From a virus: DNA of 42,246 bases. Shown here in pieces: positions 33,568 through 41,734 of the stretch. Below the pieces are notes generated by a model. It was not told the origin of the DNA. It made no database searches and saw only the letters and a list, made by a program, of their open reading frames with translations. Made by a program: the position numbers and the translations under genes. Positions within the stretch are counted from its first letter, which is position 1, and each line of letters starts with the position of its first letter. The stretch spans positions 1-42,246 of IMG/VR virus record IMGVR_UViG_3300034062_004862, one strand, 5' to 3'.

Positions 33568-36084
33568 TTAAAAACTGAAAAACTTTTCAGCCGTTCGTTG
33601 TTCTGATACTACATCTCCCCAACCTACTGCCGTAAAGAAATCTTGAAGTTTACCTTTTAACTCTGCTTCGAAAATTCTATTATGGTCTACATAGGTATTG
33701 ATAAAATCTATAATCTCGGGTGGGTCTTGATACCCAGTAAATGCTAGACCATCCAATCCCAATGGGTTATTTTTAAGATATACCCATTTTACTTTATCAC
33801 CATTACCCATTGGAGAGTATTTAAATGGTGCTTCAAAATGTTTTAAACAATCATTATATGCAATTGCTGCTTTGACGTGAGCAGGAGTTCCTTTTTCAAC
33901 TTGGAAAGGTTGTCTTTTCTTACCCATGTATTTAGTAAGTTCTTTTACTGCCGAGTTTTTAGCAATATCTTTTATCTCATATTCTGTCATTTTCTTTTTG
34001 AACGCCAGAACTTTATCGGAGATTTCGGTTTCAGTTTCACCTCGTAGAATCGAAATAAGAACCTCTGCCATGATTTCTTGGAACGCCTTGGGGAATGATG
34101 ACCGTTTAACATCCAATCCCTTCACATCCAATTTATCCATTGGTACGCCGTTATTCATGATAATCCATTGTGCATATCTTTTCTTTGCTACCCAAAGACC
34201 AGATTTTGCAACGAATTCCTTTTTAATTTCAAATCGGTGTTTATCTGCAGGTACATTAAATACTTTTACCGAAAGTATATTGTAGAAATTGTTTAAGTAA
34301 TCTTGAACTTCTCCTGCAATACCATCTACATAACCTGCGATTGTATCTTGTTCTTCATTTCTCCAATTCGGGAATCTTTTTTCCATCAGGGGAACTGCGG
34401 AAAAGAACACAGAATCAGTATCAATATAAATGTTGGAATCTACATCTTTTGTACCCAACTCCTTGTTATACTTGATATTTGCCATATCAGCAGTTGATTT
34501 AATAACTGTTTGACCAGTTAGGGTTACTGCTTCTGCATTATCAATATCATAGAATCTAAATGCAGGTAATCCTAATACTCCATATAGAGAGTTCAACAAA
34601 ATCTTTTGAACCAATTGTCTCTTAGCATAGAAAGCGTATTTTTCCATATCACCTTCTTTACCGTATTTCTTTTCCAACTTTCGGAATTCAACTCGTTGGT
34701 TAAACCACAAATCAAGAATACCTGGAATACATCCAACCTTATCTGATGAATATAAAACTCCATTCGATGCAATTCTATATTCGGATTCATCTAAATACTT
34801 TCGTAGATTTTCTTTACTGATTCTTTCTTCACCAAGTTGGTAATAATCAACTTCACCTTTCATGAACTTATTTGCATCCCAATTTTGAATCTTACCAATT
34901 TTAGTTTCAGGTGAGATATTCAATGTCATAATGATGGATGGATATAGAGATGTTAAATCCAAATCATAAATCCAATCGTATTTACCCACAATTGGGTCTT
35001 TCACATACGCACCGATAAACTTTTCTTGGTCATTATCACGAAGAGCTTGCATTCTTTCCTGTCTATCCGCAGGTTTGTTCGGTGCTACTAAATTCTTTCT
35101 GCGAAGATATGTCAACATTGCACCTTCCAAATACTTGGAGGAATACACAAAATCTTCATAAGGAACGTGACCTGCGTGGCAGATACCCCTACACAAATCG
35201 ATAAATTGTAATTTCTTATCGAACCCAACTACCAACTCAACATCGACTAAGTTATACTCAATAAACTTTTCAATATCATCTCTGAATAATTGGTCAAGAT
35301 TACCTTGATATTCTATTTTACCTCTACCCAATTCAATTTGAGCAACGGTATCCAATCGGTAGTTTGGTAATTCACCATAGTTGTATTTCTTATACAATTC
35401 GATGTAATCCAAATAAGAAACACCTGCCATAAAGTATCTTTTACGATATGGTGACCAAAAACATTCTCCAATAGGAGATAATCTATTTGCGTGTTTTTCT
35501 CCCAATAACCTTTTTATTCGATTATACAACATCGGTGTATCAAAGTAATCAATGTTCCAACCCGTGACAATTGATGGGTTGATATATTCGTATAAATCCA
35601 AATACTTCAACAACATATCCCTTTCATCTACAAAAGGAATAACGATTGCTGATTTGGTTGTTTTTTCAACCATCTTACCACTCTTATCCATAACTAATAC
35701 CCAATACTGGTCAGTTGCAGAATCGTGTAAAGCAATTGATGTTAATTCGTTCTTTGCCTCATCAGGATTTGGTAGACCAGATTCCATCTCACACTCAATA
35801 TCGTAAGTAAGAATCACATGGGCAGTGGAAGGATCATCCGAATCTGAATATAAATCTACTAATGCACGAGTTGTTTCAGGTACATCGGATTCAAATAAGT
35901 TTGGATCATCCTTGGTAAATTTGTAGATTTTAGTCAACCTATCTCCATAAATGGATTGATATTCACCATTAACCGCAGGTTCGTATGCGTATCGTGTGTA
36001 AGGAAAAGCACTATACCCTCTAACATCATCCCAAAGATGTATTAAGTTTTTTTCTCGTTGATAATATATGTTTTGATATGCCAT
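33568..36084 (-). CDS. gp43: Family B DNA polymerase gp43
   Basis: The replicative polymerase, 838 residues. Exonuclease: DIE (95-97), NIDYFD (177-182, Exo II) and Y277-x3-D281 (Exo III). Polymerase: motif A DLTSLYPSI (376-384), motif B KILLNSLYGVLG (494-505) and motif C YIDTDS (553-558). All catalytic acids are present, so both synthesis and proofreading look active. The C-terminal tail (AEKFFSF) could be the clamp-binding end. It is downstream of a PLP-fold gene by TAATG and shares an operon with the TS-like and asparagine-synthetase-like genes. It is slightly shorter than T4 gp43 (898). Confidence 0.97.
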   Translation of the reverse strand: MAYQNIYYQREKNLIHLWDDVRGYSAFPYTRYAYEPAVNGEYQSIYGDRLTKIYKFTKDDPNLFESDVPETTRALVDLYSDSDDPSTAHVILTYDIECEMESGLPNPDEAKNELTSIALHDSATDQYWVLVMDKSGKMVEKTTKSAIVIPFVDERDMLLKYLDLYEYINPSIVTGWNIDYFDTPMLYNRIKRLLGEKHANRLSPIGECFWSPYRKRYFMAGVSYLDYIELYKKYNYGELPNYRLDTVAQIELGRGKIEYQGNLDQLFRDDIEKFIEYNLVDVELVVGFDKKLQFIDLCRGICHAGHVPYEDFVYSSKYLEGAMLTYLRRKNLVAPNKPADRQERMQALRDNDQEKFIGAYVKDPIVGKYDWIYDLDLTSLYPSIIMTLNISPETKIGKIQNWDANKFMKGEVDYYQLGEERISKENLRKYLDESEYRIASNGVLYSSDKVGCIPGILDLWFNQRVEFRKLEKKYGKEGDMEKYAFYAKRQLVQKILLNSLYGVLGLPAFRFYDIDNAEAVTLTGQTVIKSTADMANIKYNKELGTKDVDSNIYIDTDSVFFSAVPLMEKRFPNWRNEEQDTIAGYVDGIAGEVQDYLNNFYNILSVKVFNVPADKHRFEIKKEFVAKSGLWVAKKRYAQWIIMNNGVPMDKLDVKGLDVKRSSFPKAFQEIMAEVLISILRGETETEISDKVLAFKKKMTEYEIKDIAKNSAVKELTKYMGKKRQPFQVEKGTPAHVKAAIAYNDCLKHFEAPFKYSPMGNGDKVKWVYLKNNPLGLDGLAFTGYQDPPEIIDFINTYVDHNRIFEAELKGKLQDFFTAVGWGDVVSEQRTAEKFFSF

Positions 36085-36935
36085 TATTTAATATTTAACG
36101 ATTTTTTATAAGAACCACCAATGTTCCAAAATAGTATTTTACCATCAAGTTTTTCTATATTTTGTTCTAACCAATACCACATCTTTCTTTCCCAAAATTC
36201 GTTCATATCAAAAGGATAATCAGTAATACTTTCCATCATATCATCAAATGCAAAATCTGATTTGTAAATGTGAATATTATTCAAATCACCGGCTTTGTTT
36301 TCATTCAAAATCTTTTTAGTAGATTCAATTGATGACATTGTAATCGTATGTACTTGCCTTTTATTTTTAAGAATATCTTTCCATGAAGTATATTGTAGAA
36401 ATTCTCGAATCAAACCTGATGCAGTGACTGCACTACCGATTGCTACAACTAAATGGTCAAAATCTTGTTCTGCTAAAACTTCTTTCATTCTATCCTGCAT
36501 GTAGTTTACATAAGTAGGATGATTGAATGCGTAAGGTAATTGTTGCCAACCATTTTTTTGAGCAATACCACCTAACTTATTTTCAAGTAGTTTCATCATA
36601 TTAGGTTTCATGGGATTCAGAGTTGCACCATTACCTCGGATGATTTCTAAAATTTCGGGTGGATATGATTTCGAATCAGGATACGAAGATATAAACTCAA
36701 TACCATATTCCTTACATAATTTTGATAAAACCCAACCTGTCCAACTTCCATATACTGAAAGGTGTGTTAGTGGTTTTGATTTATCAATATAATCAGATTC
36801 TAAAATTCTTTTAATTCCTTCAATCTTTGCCCATCTTGGAAAGTTTACACCATCCCCAACAAGGTCATCTCTTTTTACATAAACCTTTTTACCTTTTAAA
36901 AAGTATTCTTCTATTGGAGTTTGAATCAAAGCCAT
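36084..36935 (-). CDS. PLP-fold protein, ACC deaminase/D-cysteine desulfhydrase-like
   Basis: A 283-residue fold-type II PLP-like protein. VYVKRDDLVGDG (18-29) and LSVYGSWTGWVLS (59-71) follow the order of the ACC deaminase family, and AIGSAVTASGL (near 166-176) corresponds to the cofactor phosphate loop. The usual GGNKxRKLE Schiff-base segment is VNFPRWAKIEG here. If aligned that way, the catalytic Lys is Arg34, with Lys37 nearby. The reaction is therefore open: a changed PLP enzyme or a non-catalytic fold. It overlaps the asparagine-synthetase-like gene by 10 bases and DNA polymerase by one. It may act on an amino acid or a modified base. Confidence 0.75.
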   Translation of the reverse strand: MALIQTPIEEYFLKGKKVYVKRDDLVGDGVNFPRWAKIEGIKRILESDYIDKSKPLTHLSVYGSWTGWVLSKLCKEYGIEFISSYPDSKSYPPEILEIIRGNGATLNPMKPNMMKLLENKLGGIAQKNGWQQLPYAFNHPTYVNYMQDRMKEVLAEQDFDHLVVAIGSAVTASGLIREFLQYTSWKDILKNKRQVHTITMSSIESTKKILNENKAGDLNNIHIYKSDFAFDDMMESITDYPFDMNEFWERKMWYWLEQNIEKLDGKILFWNIGGSYKKSLNIK

Positions 36936-38431
36936 TTGTAGATTCCTATGTTTTTGTTTGTAATTTCTGCTCTCAACTTTTTATGTGAGAATCCATGTAT
37001 CTTTTGGAAATTATCGCCAATCACATGAATCATATTTTTTCTATTGTTGAAGTTTATACTCTTATCATTCAAAATAATATGTTCGATGTATTGTTTAAAG
37101 TTAGTTCCTTTTTGGAATGCTCGTTTTTCTTGGTCAAGAATTTCATCGGGTAATTTACCTCGGAATGCATCTGCAAGAGGTCTTTTCCACTGTCCTTTAT
37201 CTGCCAAGAACTCATCGGTAAGATTTGTGGTATAGTTCAAAAATTCTCTATCAAAGAAAGGACATCTCAATTCAATAGTACCGTAATTCATAAATATAGT
37301 ATTACCTCTCAATAAATTACCGTAGTGTTGTTTTTCAAATAACTTTTTACGAACATCACTCCAATCGGGTTTTTTACTAAACATTCTGAATGTTCCATAG
37401 GAGCCATAAGATTCATCCGAACCCTCACCACTAAATGCTACTTTGATTCCATCCTTTGCCATTTCTTCTGCAATGAATGATTGTAGAATACCCACTTCCA
37501 TTTGAACTGTTGATGGGTATTCAATTACTCGAATTGATTCCATAAATCGTTGTTTAATAATTTCTTCATTTCTTGGAACGAATACTTCTATCAACTCAAC
37601 TCCGATTGCTTTCGCACACACTCTTGCCTTTTGTAAATCTTTTGATTCTTGGTCAAATGCAATGGTATATGCCTTTATATTAGGAATTCGTTGTGCAAGT
37701 AGATAAGTGATAATTGCAGAATCAATACCACCACTCAATGATGTTGCAATAGGTACATCGGATAATAATCTTTTATCTACTGCACTTTCTAAAAGTTTGA
37801 ATGTAGTTTCACCCACTTCCTCGTGAGATGTAGCTTTGGTTGTTTCTGATGCAAATTGAAAGTAGTAATTTTTATCAATTGTAAATTCATCAGTATCTAA
37901 ATTAATTTCGATAAATGAATTTTTCGGAACAATCTTGACATCATCAATACCATCTTGGGTAAGAATCGATTTAATTTCACTTGCGATGATATACTTGTTG
38001 GTATTGTAGATATATAGGGGTATTTTACCCACCCAGTCACGAGATAATATCAGTTTGTTTCCATCATATATAACAAATGAAAACATTCCCTCTAACCTCT
38101 TTAATTCACCTTCTTTGTAAAGAAAAAGAATAATTTCTGAATCTGAATTTGATTTGAATGTATAACCTCGTTCTTCGTATTCTTTTCGTAATTGTGGATA
38201 GTTCCAAATTTCACCATTTACTATCAGTTCAATTCCATCGTATTCCATCGGTTGATTACCTAACGGAGAAATATCATTAATTGATAAACGATTGTGTCCT
38301 AAATGAATGGTTTTATTTTTGTAGATAAATTCTTTTATACCACGATTATCCCTACCACGATGTGCTATTGCTTCAAGCATTTCATTCACATCGGATTTAG
38401 TATAACCAATCGTTGCTACGATTCCACACAT
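36926..38431 (-). CDS. asnB: Glutamine-dependent asparagine synthetase-like amidotransferase
   Basis: A 501-residue two-domain enzyme. The glutaminase domain has the N-terminal nucleophile Cys2 in MCGIVATIGY, plus RLSIND and NGEIWNY (N72-G73-E74 region). The synthetase domain has the ATP PP-loop SLSGGIDSA (231-239) and FSGEGSDESYGSYG. It would use glutamine ammonia and ATP to amidate aspartate or another carboxylate. The length is a little below typical AsnB (about 550). Context is unusual: it lies 1 base after the TS-like gene stop and overlaps the PLP-like gene, in an operon leading to DNA polymerase. The real acceptor could differ from aspartate. Confidence 0.92.
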   Translation of the reverse strand: MCGIVATIGYTKSDVNEMLEAIAHRGRDNRGIKEFIYKNKTIHLGHNRLSINDISPLGNQPMEYDGIELIVNGEIWNYPQLRKEYEERGYTFKSNSDSEIILFLYKEGELKRLEGMFSFVIYDGNKLILSRDWVGKIPLYIYNTNKYIIASEIKSILTQDGIDDVKIVPKNSFIEINLDTDEFTIDKNYYFQFASETTKATSHEEVGETTFKLLESAVDKRLLSDVPIATSLSGGIDSAIITYLLAQRIPNIKAYTIAFDQESKDLQKARVCAKAIGVELIEVFVPRNEEIIKQRFMESIRVIEYPSTVQMEVGILQSFIAEEMAKDGIKVAFSGEGSDESYGSYGTFRMFSKKPDWSDVRKKLFEKQHYGNLLRGNTIFMNYGTIELRCPFFDREFLNYTTNLTDEFLADKGQWKRPLADAFRGKLPDEILDQEKRAFQKGTNFKQYIEHIILNDKSINFNNRKNMIHVIGDNFQKIHGFSHKKLRAEITNKNIGIYKWL

Positions 38432-38432
38432 A

Positions 38433-39131
38433 TTATTTATTTAATACTTCTAATAACTTGATTGTTTTTTTCTTTTCATCATTCATATCACCAATGTGAC
38501 AAGAACAAGCTAGAACCGATACTTTTGCTAATTCCATATCGGATTGTTCTGCAAGGAATTTACCCATCTCAACTAATGCAGTGTAATCTGCATAACCAGA
38601 TTTAGATACTCGATTAGAACGAATAATTGATGTCAAGTAGATTTTACCATTTCTTGGTTTAATGTCAATCGCTAACATACAAGGTTGTGAGTATGGGTTT
38701 CTTGCATCTCTACTTGGATCAAAGATAATCAATTCACATCTTTTAACTGCTTTACCAGTTTTCAAGATTTTGATTACATTCTCTACCTGATTGAATGTTC
38801 CTCCCCACGAAACCATTCTACCCCAATATGAATCGTGCCAGTGGTCTTTAATGAATTTATATTCCAACCCTTCTTCTGCTTGGAAAAAAGCATTGGGTGC
38901 TTGTTTTGGTTCGGGTTTTAAGAATGTCACTGTCTTTGCGTAATCAATTCTATCATCGCCCATGATTTCTCTAAAATGAGAATCAAACCATTCATCGGAT
39001 TCGAATTGTGTAATTTCTGTCATTACATTCAATTCTTCGGTAAGATTACCTACTTTTACTCCATTTGCTAAAAGATGTTTGGATACTTTTACCCATGCAT
39101 CACCGGGAGATACTGCTTCTATAACTGTCAT
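38433..39131 (-). CDS. Thymidylate-synthase-family enzyme, divergent
   Basis: A 232-residue protein of the ThyA superfamily. FDPSRDARNPYSQPCML carries the family's 'NP.D....PC' segment with catalytic Cys151. ADYTALVEMGKFLAEQSDMELAKV follows R171-S172, the nucleotide-phosphate contact. SYWGRMVSWGGTFNQVENVIKILKTGKAVKR matches the dimer/phosphate side. At the Asn that reads the pyrimidine (LPFN in standard ThyA) it has YADY, and the usual D-x-H-x-Y has become S-C-H-I-G. Substrate use may differ from dUMP methylation, for example hydroxymethylation. It is shorter than common ThyA and heads its own operon. Confidence 0.82.
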   Translation of the reverse strand: MTVIEAVSPGDAWVKVSKHLLANGVKVGNLTEELNVMTEITQFESDEWFDSHFREIMGDDRIDYAKTVTFLKPEPKQAPNAFFQAEEGLEYKFIKDHWHDSYWGRMVSWGGTFNQVENVIKILKTGKAVKRCELIIFDPSRDARNPYSQPCMLAIDIKPRNGKIYLTSIIRSNRVSKSGYADYTALVEMGKFLAEQSDMELAKVSVLACSCHIGDMNDEKKKTIKLLEVLNK

Positions 39132-39147
39132 TTTATATTATTTTTAT

Positions 39148-39179
39148 CAAAGATACAAAAAATATCTGATATATCCAAA
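39148..39179 (-). promoter_or_regulatory. Bacteroidota-type promoter for the TS-like/AsnB/PLP/polymerase operon
   Basis: TTTGGATATA near -33 (TTTGG at 39175-39179), 20 bases, then TATCTTTG (39148-39155). The -7 box is 16 bases from the ATG of the TS-like gene, the shortest leader of the set. Its position makes the following four genes a likely single unit. Confidence 0.8.
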
Positions 39180-39189
39180 TTGTTTTGAA

Positions 39190-39375
39190 TCAGATGTGAG
39201 TCCAAGTGTGTTTTTTTACAATTTCTTCTACATTCCACTTGGATACTTTAAAATTTCGGGATATTACAGAAGTAGAGAACCCCTTTGTATGGAGTTCTCT
39301 AATCTGTCTAACTTGATCATTAGTGAGTTTTGCACGAGGATGATTTTCACCTCTTCTATTGTTTGATTTGCTCAT
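39190..39375 (-). CDS. Small helix-turn-helix protein
   Basis: A 61-residue basic protein. RRGENHPRAKLTNDQVRQIRELHTKGFSTSVISRNFKVSKWNVEEIVKKHTW is a homeodomain-like helix-turn-helix of the kind that follows HNH nucleases or stands alone in phages. FSTSVISRNFKVS is the turn and SKWNVEEIVKK the recognition helix. No nuclease residues are present, so it is DNA-binding only. Its start overlaps the thioredoxin gene end by 20 bases. The promoter next to its 3' end points the same way, so a regulatory role at 39148 is possible but not shown. Confidence 0.72.
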   Translation of the reverse strand: MSKSNNRRGENHPRAKLTNDQVRQIRELHTKGFSTSVISRNFKVSKWNVEEIVKKHTWTHI

Positions 39376-39622
39376 TTATAACATTGGTATAAAAAATCTC
39401 CGATTGCAAACCACTAATTCTTTTTACCTCTTGACCATTTTTTTCAATTACAACTGTTGGAACCGAACGAATTCCATATTTTGAAGCAATTTCAAATTGT
39501 TCGTCCACATCTACATTTGTAAATCTAACATTATTAAATTTTGGTTTTATACTCTCCATAACTGGAGCCAACATCTTACATGGTCCACACCAAGATGCTG
39601 AGAATTTTTTTACTTCTACCAT
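39356..39622 (-). CDS. Thioredoxin
   Basis: An 88-residue thioredoxin with the redox pair in WCGPCK (C12 and C15), the cis-proline region SVPTVVIEKNG and a typical C-terminal helix. It would return electrons to ribonucleotide reductase, encoded 25 bases upstream, through the C-terminal cysteine pair of NrdA. It is shorter than host Trx (about 105-110), lacking the first strand, as is common in phages. The WCGPC motif is the host type rather than a glutaredoxin type. Confidence 0.93.
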   Translation of the reverse strand: MVEVKKFSASWCGPCKMLAPVMESIKPKFNNVRFTNVDVDEQFEIASKYGIRSVPTVVIEKNGQEVKRISGLQSEIFYTNVINEQIKQ

Positions 39623-39647
39623 TTTTTCTTATTTTAAGTTAAATTTT

Positions 39648-41432
39648 TTATCCATCACATGAGAGACAATCAGGGTCCATTGCTTTCGTTGCAATATCAC
39701 CACGAAGAACCGATTCAGTTCTCATATAATAAAGTGTTTTCACACCTTGTTTCCAAGCTTCCATAGTCACTTGGTTAATCCACTTTGGTTCTGCGATTGC
39801 AGGGAATGCCAAGTTCAAAGATACGGCCTGGTCAATGTATTGTTGTCTTATTCCAGCCTGTCTTACCAAATCCAATTGGTTGATTTCTTTAAATGTTTTA
39901 AATACATCTTTTACTGGAAATGCCTTTTGTAAATCATGTGGAGGAATTTCATCACATCTTACTACTTTACCATTACAAAAACACCAATTATCTAGTTCTT
40001 GAATATCTTGTATAGAACCACCATCTTCCAAAACCTTATCCCAAGTTTCTTTTGTATTGATTCCTACTTTCTTAAATACTTTTTCTAATTCCGAATTTCT
40101 TCGGATAAAAGTTCCTTTTGCAGTTTGTTCGGTGAACACATTTGCTGCCCAAGGTTCAATACCTGCAGATACATCACCACTCAATTTGGAATTTGATACG
40201 GTTGGAGCTATTGCTCGTAAGTGAGTATTTCGGAATCCACTATCTTTACACCAAAGTGGTTCACCATATTCAGATGCGAGGTCTCTTGATGCCCTCTCGG
40301 ATTCTATCTTCAATTGAGAGAAAATCTTACGAGTTTCAAACTGAGCAGGCATTCCTTCAAATGGAATTCCTCTTTGTTGTAGATAAGTATGCCATCCTAA
40401 TACTCCCAATCCTAATGCTCTACCTTTTTCGGCCGAACGAACTGAGTTCTCAAACCCCCTTAACCCTTTTGCCTTTTGGATAAATTCAGAAAGAACCCCA
40501 TCCAAGAACCAAATTGAGGTATAAATCAAATCAGTATCCTTCCACTCATCGTATTTAGCCAAGTTTAAAGAACTTAAACAACAAACAAATGAATGTGATT
40601 CATCGGTATGTAAAGTAATTTCAGAACAAATATTCGTCATGAATACTTTCAAACCATTTTCCTTATACATCGGAGGGTTTTGTTTGTTTACATTACCCTT
40701 AAACATAATATATGGTTCACCAGTTGCCTTTCTCTTTTGAAGTAGTTTACCCCACTTTCTTCTGGCAGTTTCATCACCATCTTGGAGTTTTCTCATAAAC
40801 TTATCACCTATCACAGCACATTGGTGTAGGTTAAGTGATTGTCTATTCACATCTCCCTTTGGTTCTCTGATTTCTAACCATTGTTCGAAATCTTTATGTT
40901 CGATATTTAGGTTTACTGATGCAGCTCCTCTACGAACCGAACCTTGATTCGTTGCAAGAATGGTTGAATCGTAAATCTTACAAAAGGGAACTACTCCATC
41001 AGAAGTTCCATTTCCCGTAATTACTGCACCGGCAGGTCTGATTTGATTGATACCAATACCAACACCACCACCATGCTTTGCCAATAACATCAACTCCAAG
41101 TTTTTATTACCAATATCAAAAATAGAATCGGCAACATCAATACCAAAACAAGATATAGGTAATCCTCTATCGGTTCCCGTATTTGAAAGGACTGGAGTAG
41201 CAAGGTTCAACCAACCTTTCCAAATGTAATCAAAAAATTTGGTTGCCATTTGTGGTTTATTTAATCTCTGTGCTACCTTGCTAGCAACTCTCCAATAAGC
41301 ATCTTTTGGTTTTTCACCAGGAAGTAAATAACCTTTTGAGATTGTTTTTACATAAATCTCGGTATTACCCCATGATGGAAAATCAACATCTAATTCCCAA
41401 CCTAATTCTTCGCCGTAGTTTCTAACTGCCAT
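39648..41432 (-). CDS. nrdA: Ribonucleotide reductase large subunit NrdA, no ATP cone
   Basis: A class I reductase large subunit. Active-site residues: C95 in LPISCFG, N267-x-C269-x-E271 in NICSEI, and C284 or C285 of VCCLSS. A YY pair is in TLYYMRT for radical transfer, and C589-x2-C592 at the tail is the thioredoxin-reducible pair. At 594 residues it lacks the N-terminal ATP cone (about 90 residues) of T4 and E. coli NrdA, so overall dATP inhibition is probably lost. The substrate-specificity site appears kept. It follows nrdB and a small acidic gene and precedes thioredoxin. Confidence 0.95.
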   Translation of the reverse strand: MAVRNYGEELGWELDVDFPSWGNTEIYVKTISKGYLLPGEKPKDAYWRVASKVAQRLNKPQMATKFFDYIWKGWLNLATPVLSNTGTDRGLPISCFGIDVADSIFDIGNKNLELMLLAKHGGGVGIGINQIRPAGAVITGNGTSDGVVPFCKIYDSTILATNQGSVRRGAASVNLNIEHKDFEQWLEIREPKGDVNRQSLNLHQCAVIGDKFMRKLQDGDETARRKWGKLLQKRKATGEPYIMFKGNVNKQNPPMYKENGLKVFMTNICSEITLHTDESHSFVCCLSSLNLAKYDEWKDTDLIYTSIWFLDGVLSEFIQKAKGLRGFENSVRSAEKGRALGLGVLGWHTYLQQRGIPFEGMPAQFETRKIFSQLKIESERASRDLASEYGEPLWCKDSGFRNTHLRAIAPTVSNSKLSGDVSAGIEPWAANVFTEQTAKGTFIRRNSELEKVFKKVGINTKETWDKVLEDGGSIQDIQELDNWCFCNGKVVRCDEIPPHDLQKAFPVKDVFKTFKEINQLDLVRQAGIRQQYIDQAVSLNLAFPAIAEPKWINQVTMEAWKQGVKTLYYMRTESVLRGDIATKAMDPDCLSCDG

Positions 41433-41454
41433 TTTATTTCTTTCTTTTTAACTT

Positions 41455-41721
41455 TTAATTACCATCCCAAGGTACATACTTGTATCTTTGTTCCAATTTT
41501 TTAATCTCTTCTTCATTCAATTCTTCCTCATCGTCTAAATTGAATTCAATAGTATCATCGTAACATTTTTCATCATCGTGGTGATAGATATCGTCACACA
41601 TTCCATCGGGACAATTCTCAATCATTTCTAATGCTTCGTCAGCATCTTCTGCGAGAACACTATAAGTCCATGCTGTAACAAGAACTCGTTCTGCTACAAA
41701 TGTAAATTTTTTCTTTGCCAT
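41455..41721 (-). CDS. Hypothetical small acidic protein between nrdB and nrdA
   Basis: An 88-residue protein I do not recognise. It starts at the ATG at 41721 (MAKKKFTFVAERVLV); the longer frame to 41760 runs into nrdB. After a beta-rich start comes ENCPDGMCDDIYHHDDEKC (C37, C42, H47, H48, C53), a possible metal site, and a very acidic tail (LDDEEELNEEEIKKLE). No catalytic motif is seen. Its place inside the reductase operon suggests a helper or regulator of that enzyme, but nothing in the sequence proves this. Confidence 0.72.
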   Translation of the reverse strand: MAKKKFTFVAERVLVTAWTYSVLAEDADEALEMIENCPDGMCDDIYHHDDEKCYDDTIEFNLDDEEELNEEEIKKLEQRYKYVPWDGN

Positions 41722-41734
41722 AACCTTTTTTAGT

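Noticed and set aside
39190-39375. Homing endonuclease
   Set aside because: Only the helix-turn-helix part is present; no HNH or GIY-YIG catalytic residues.
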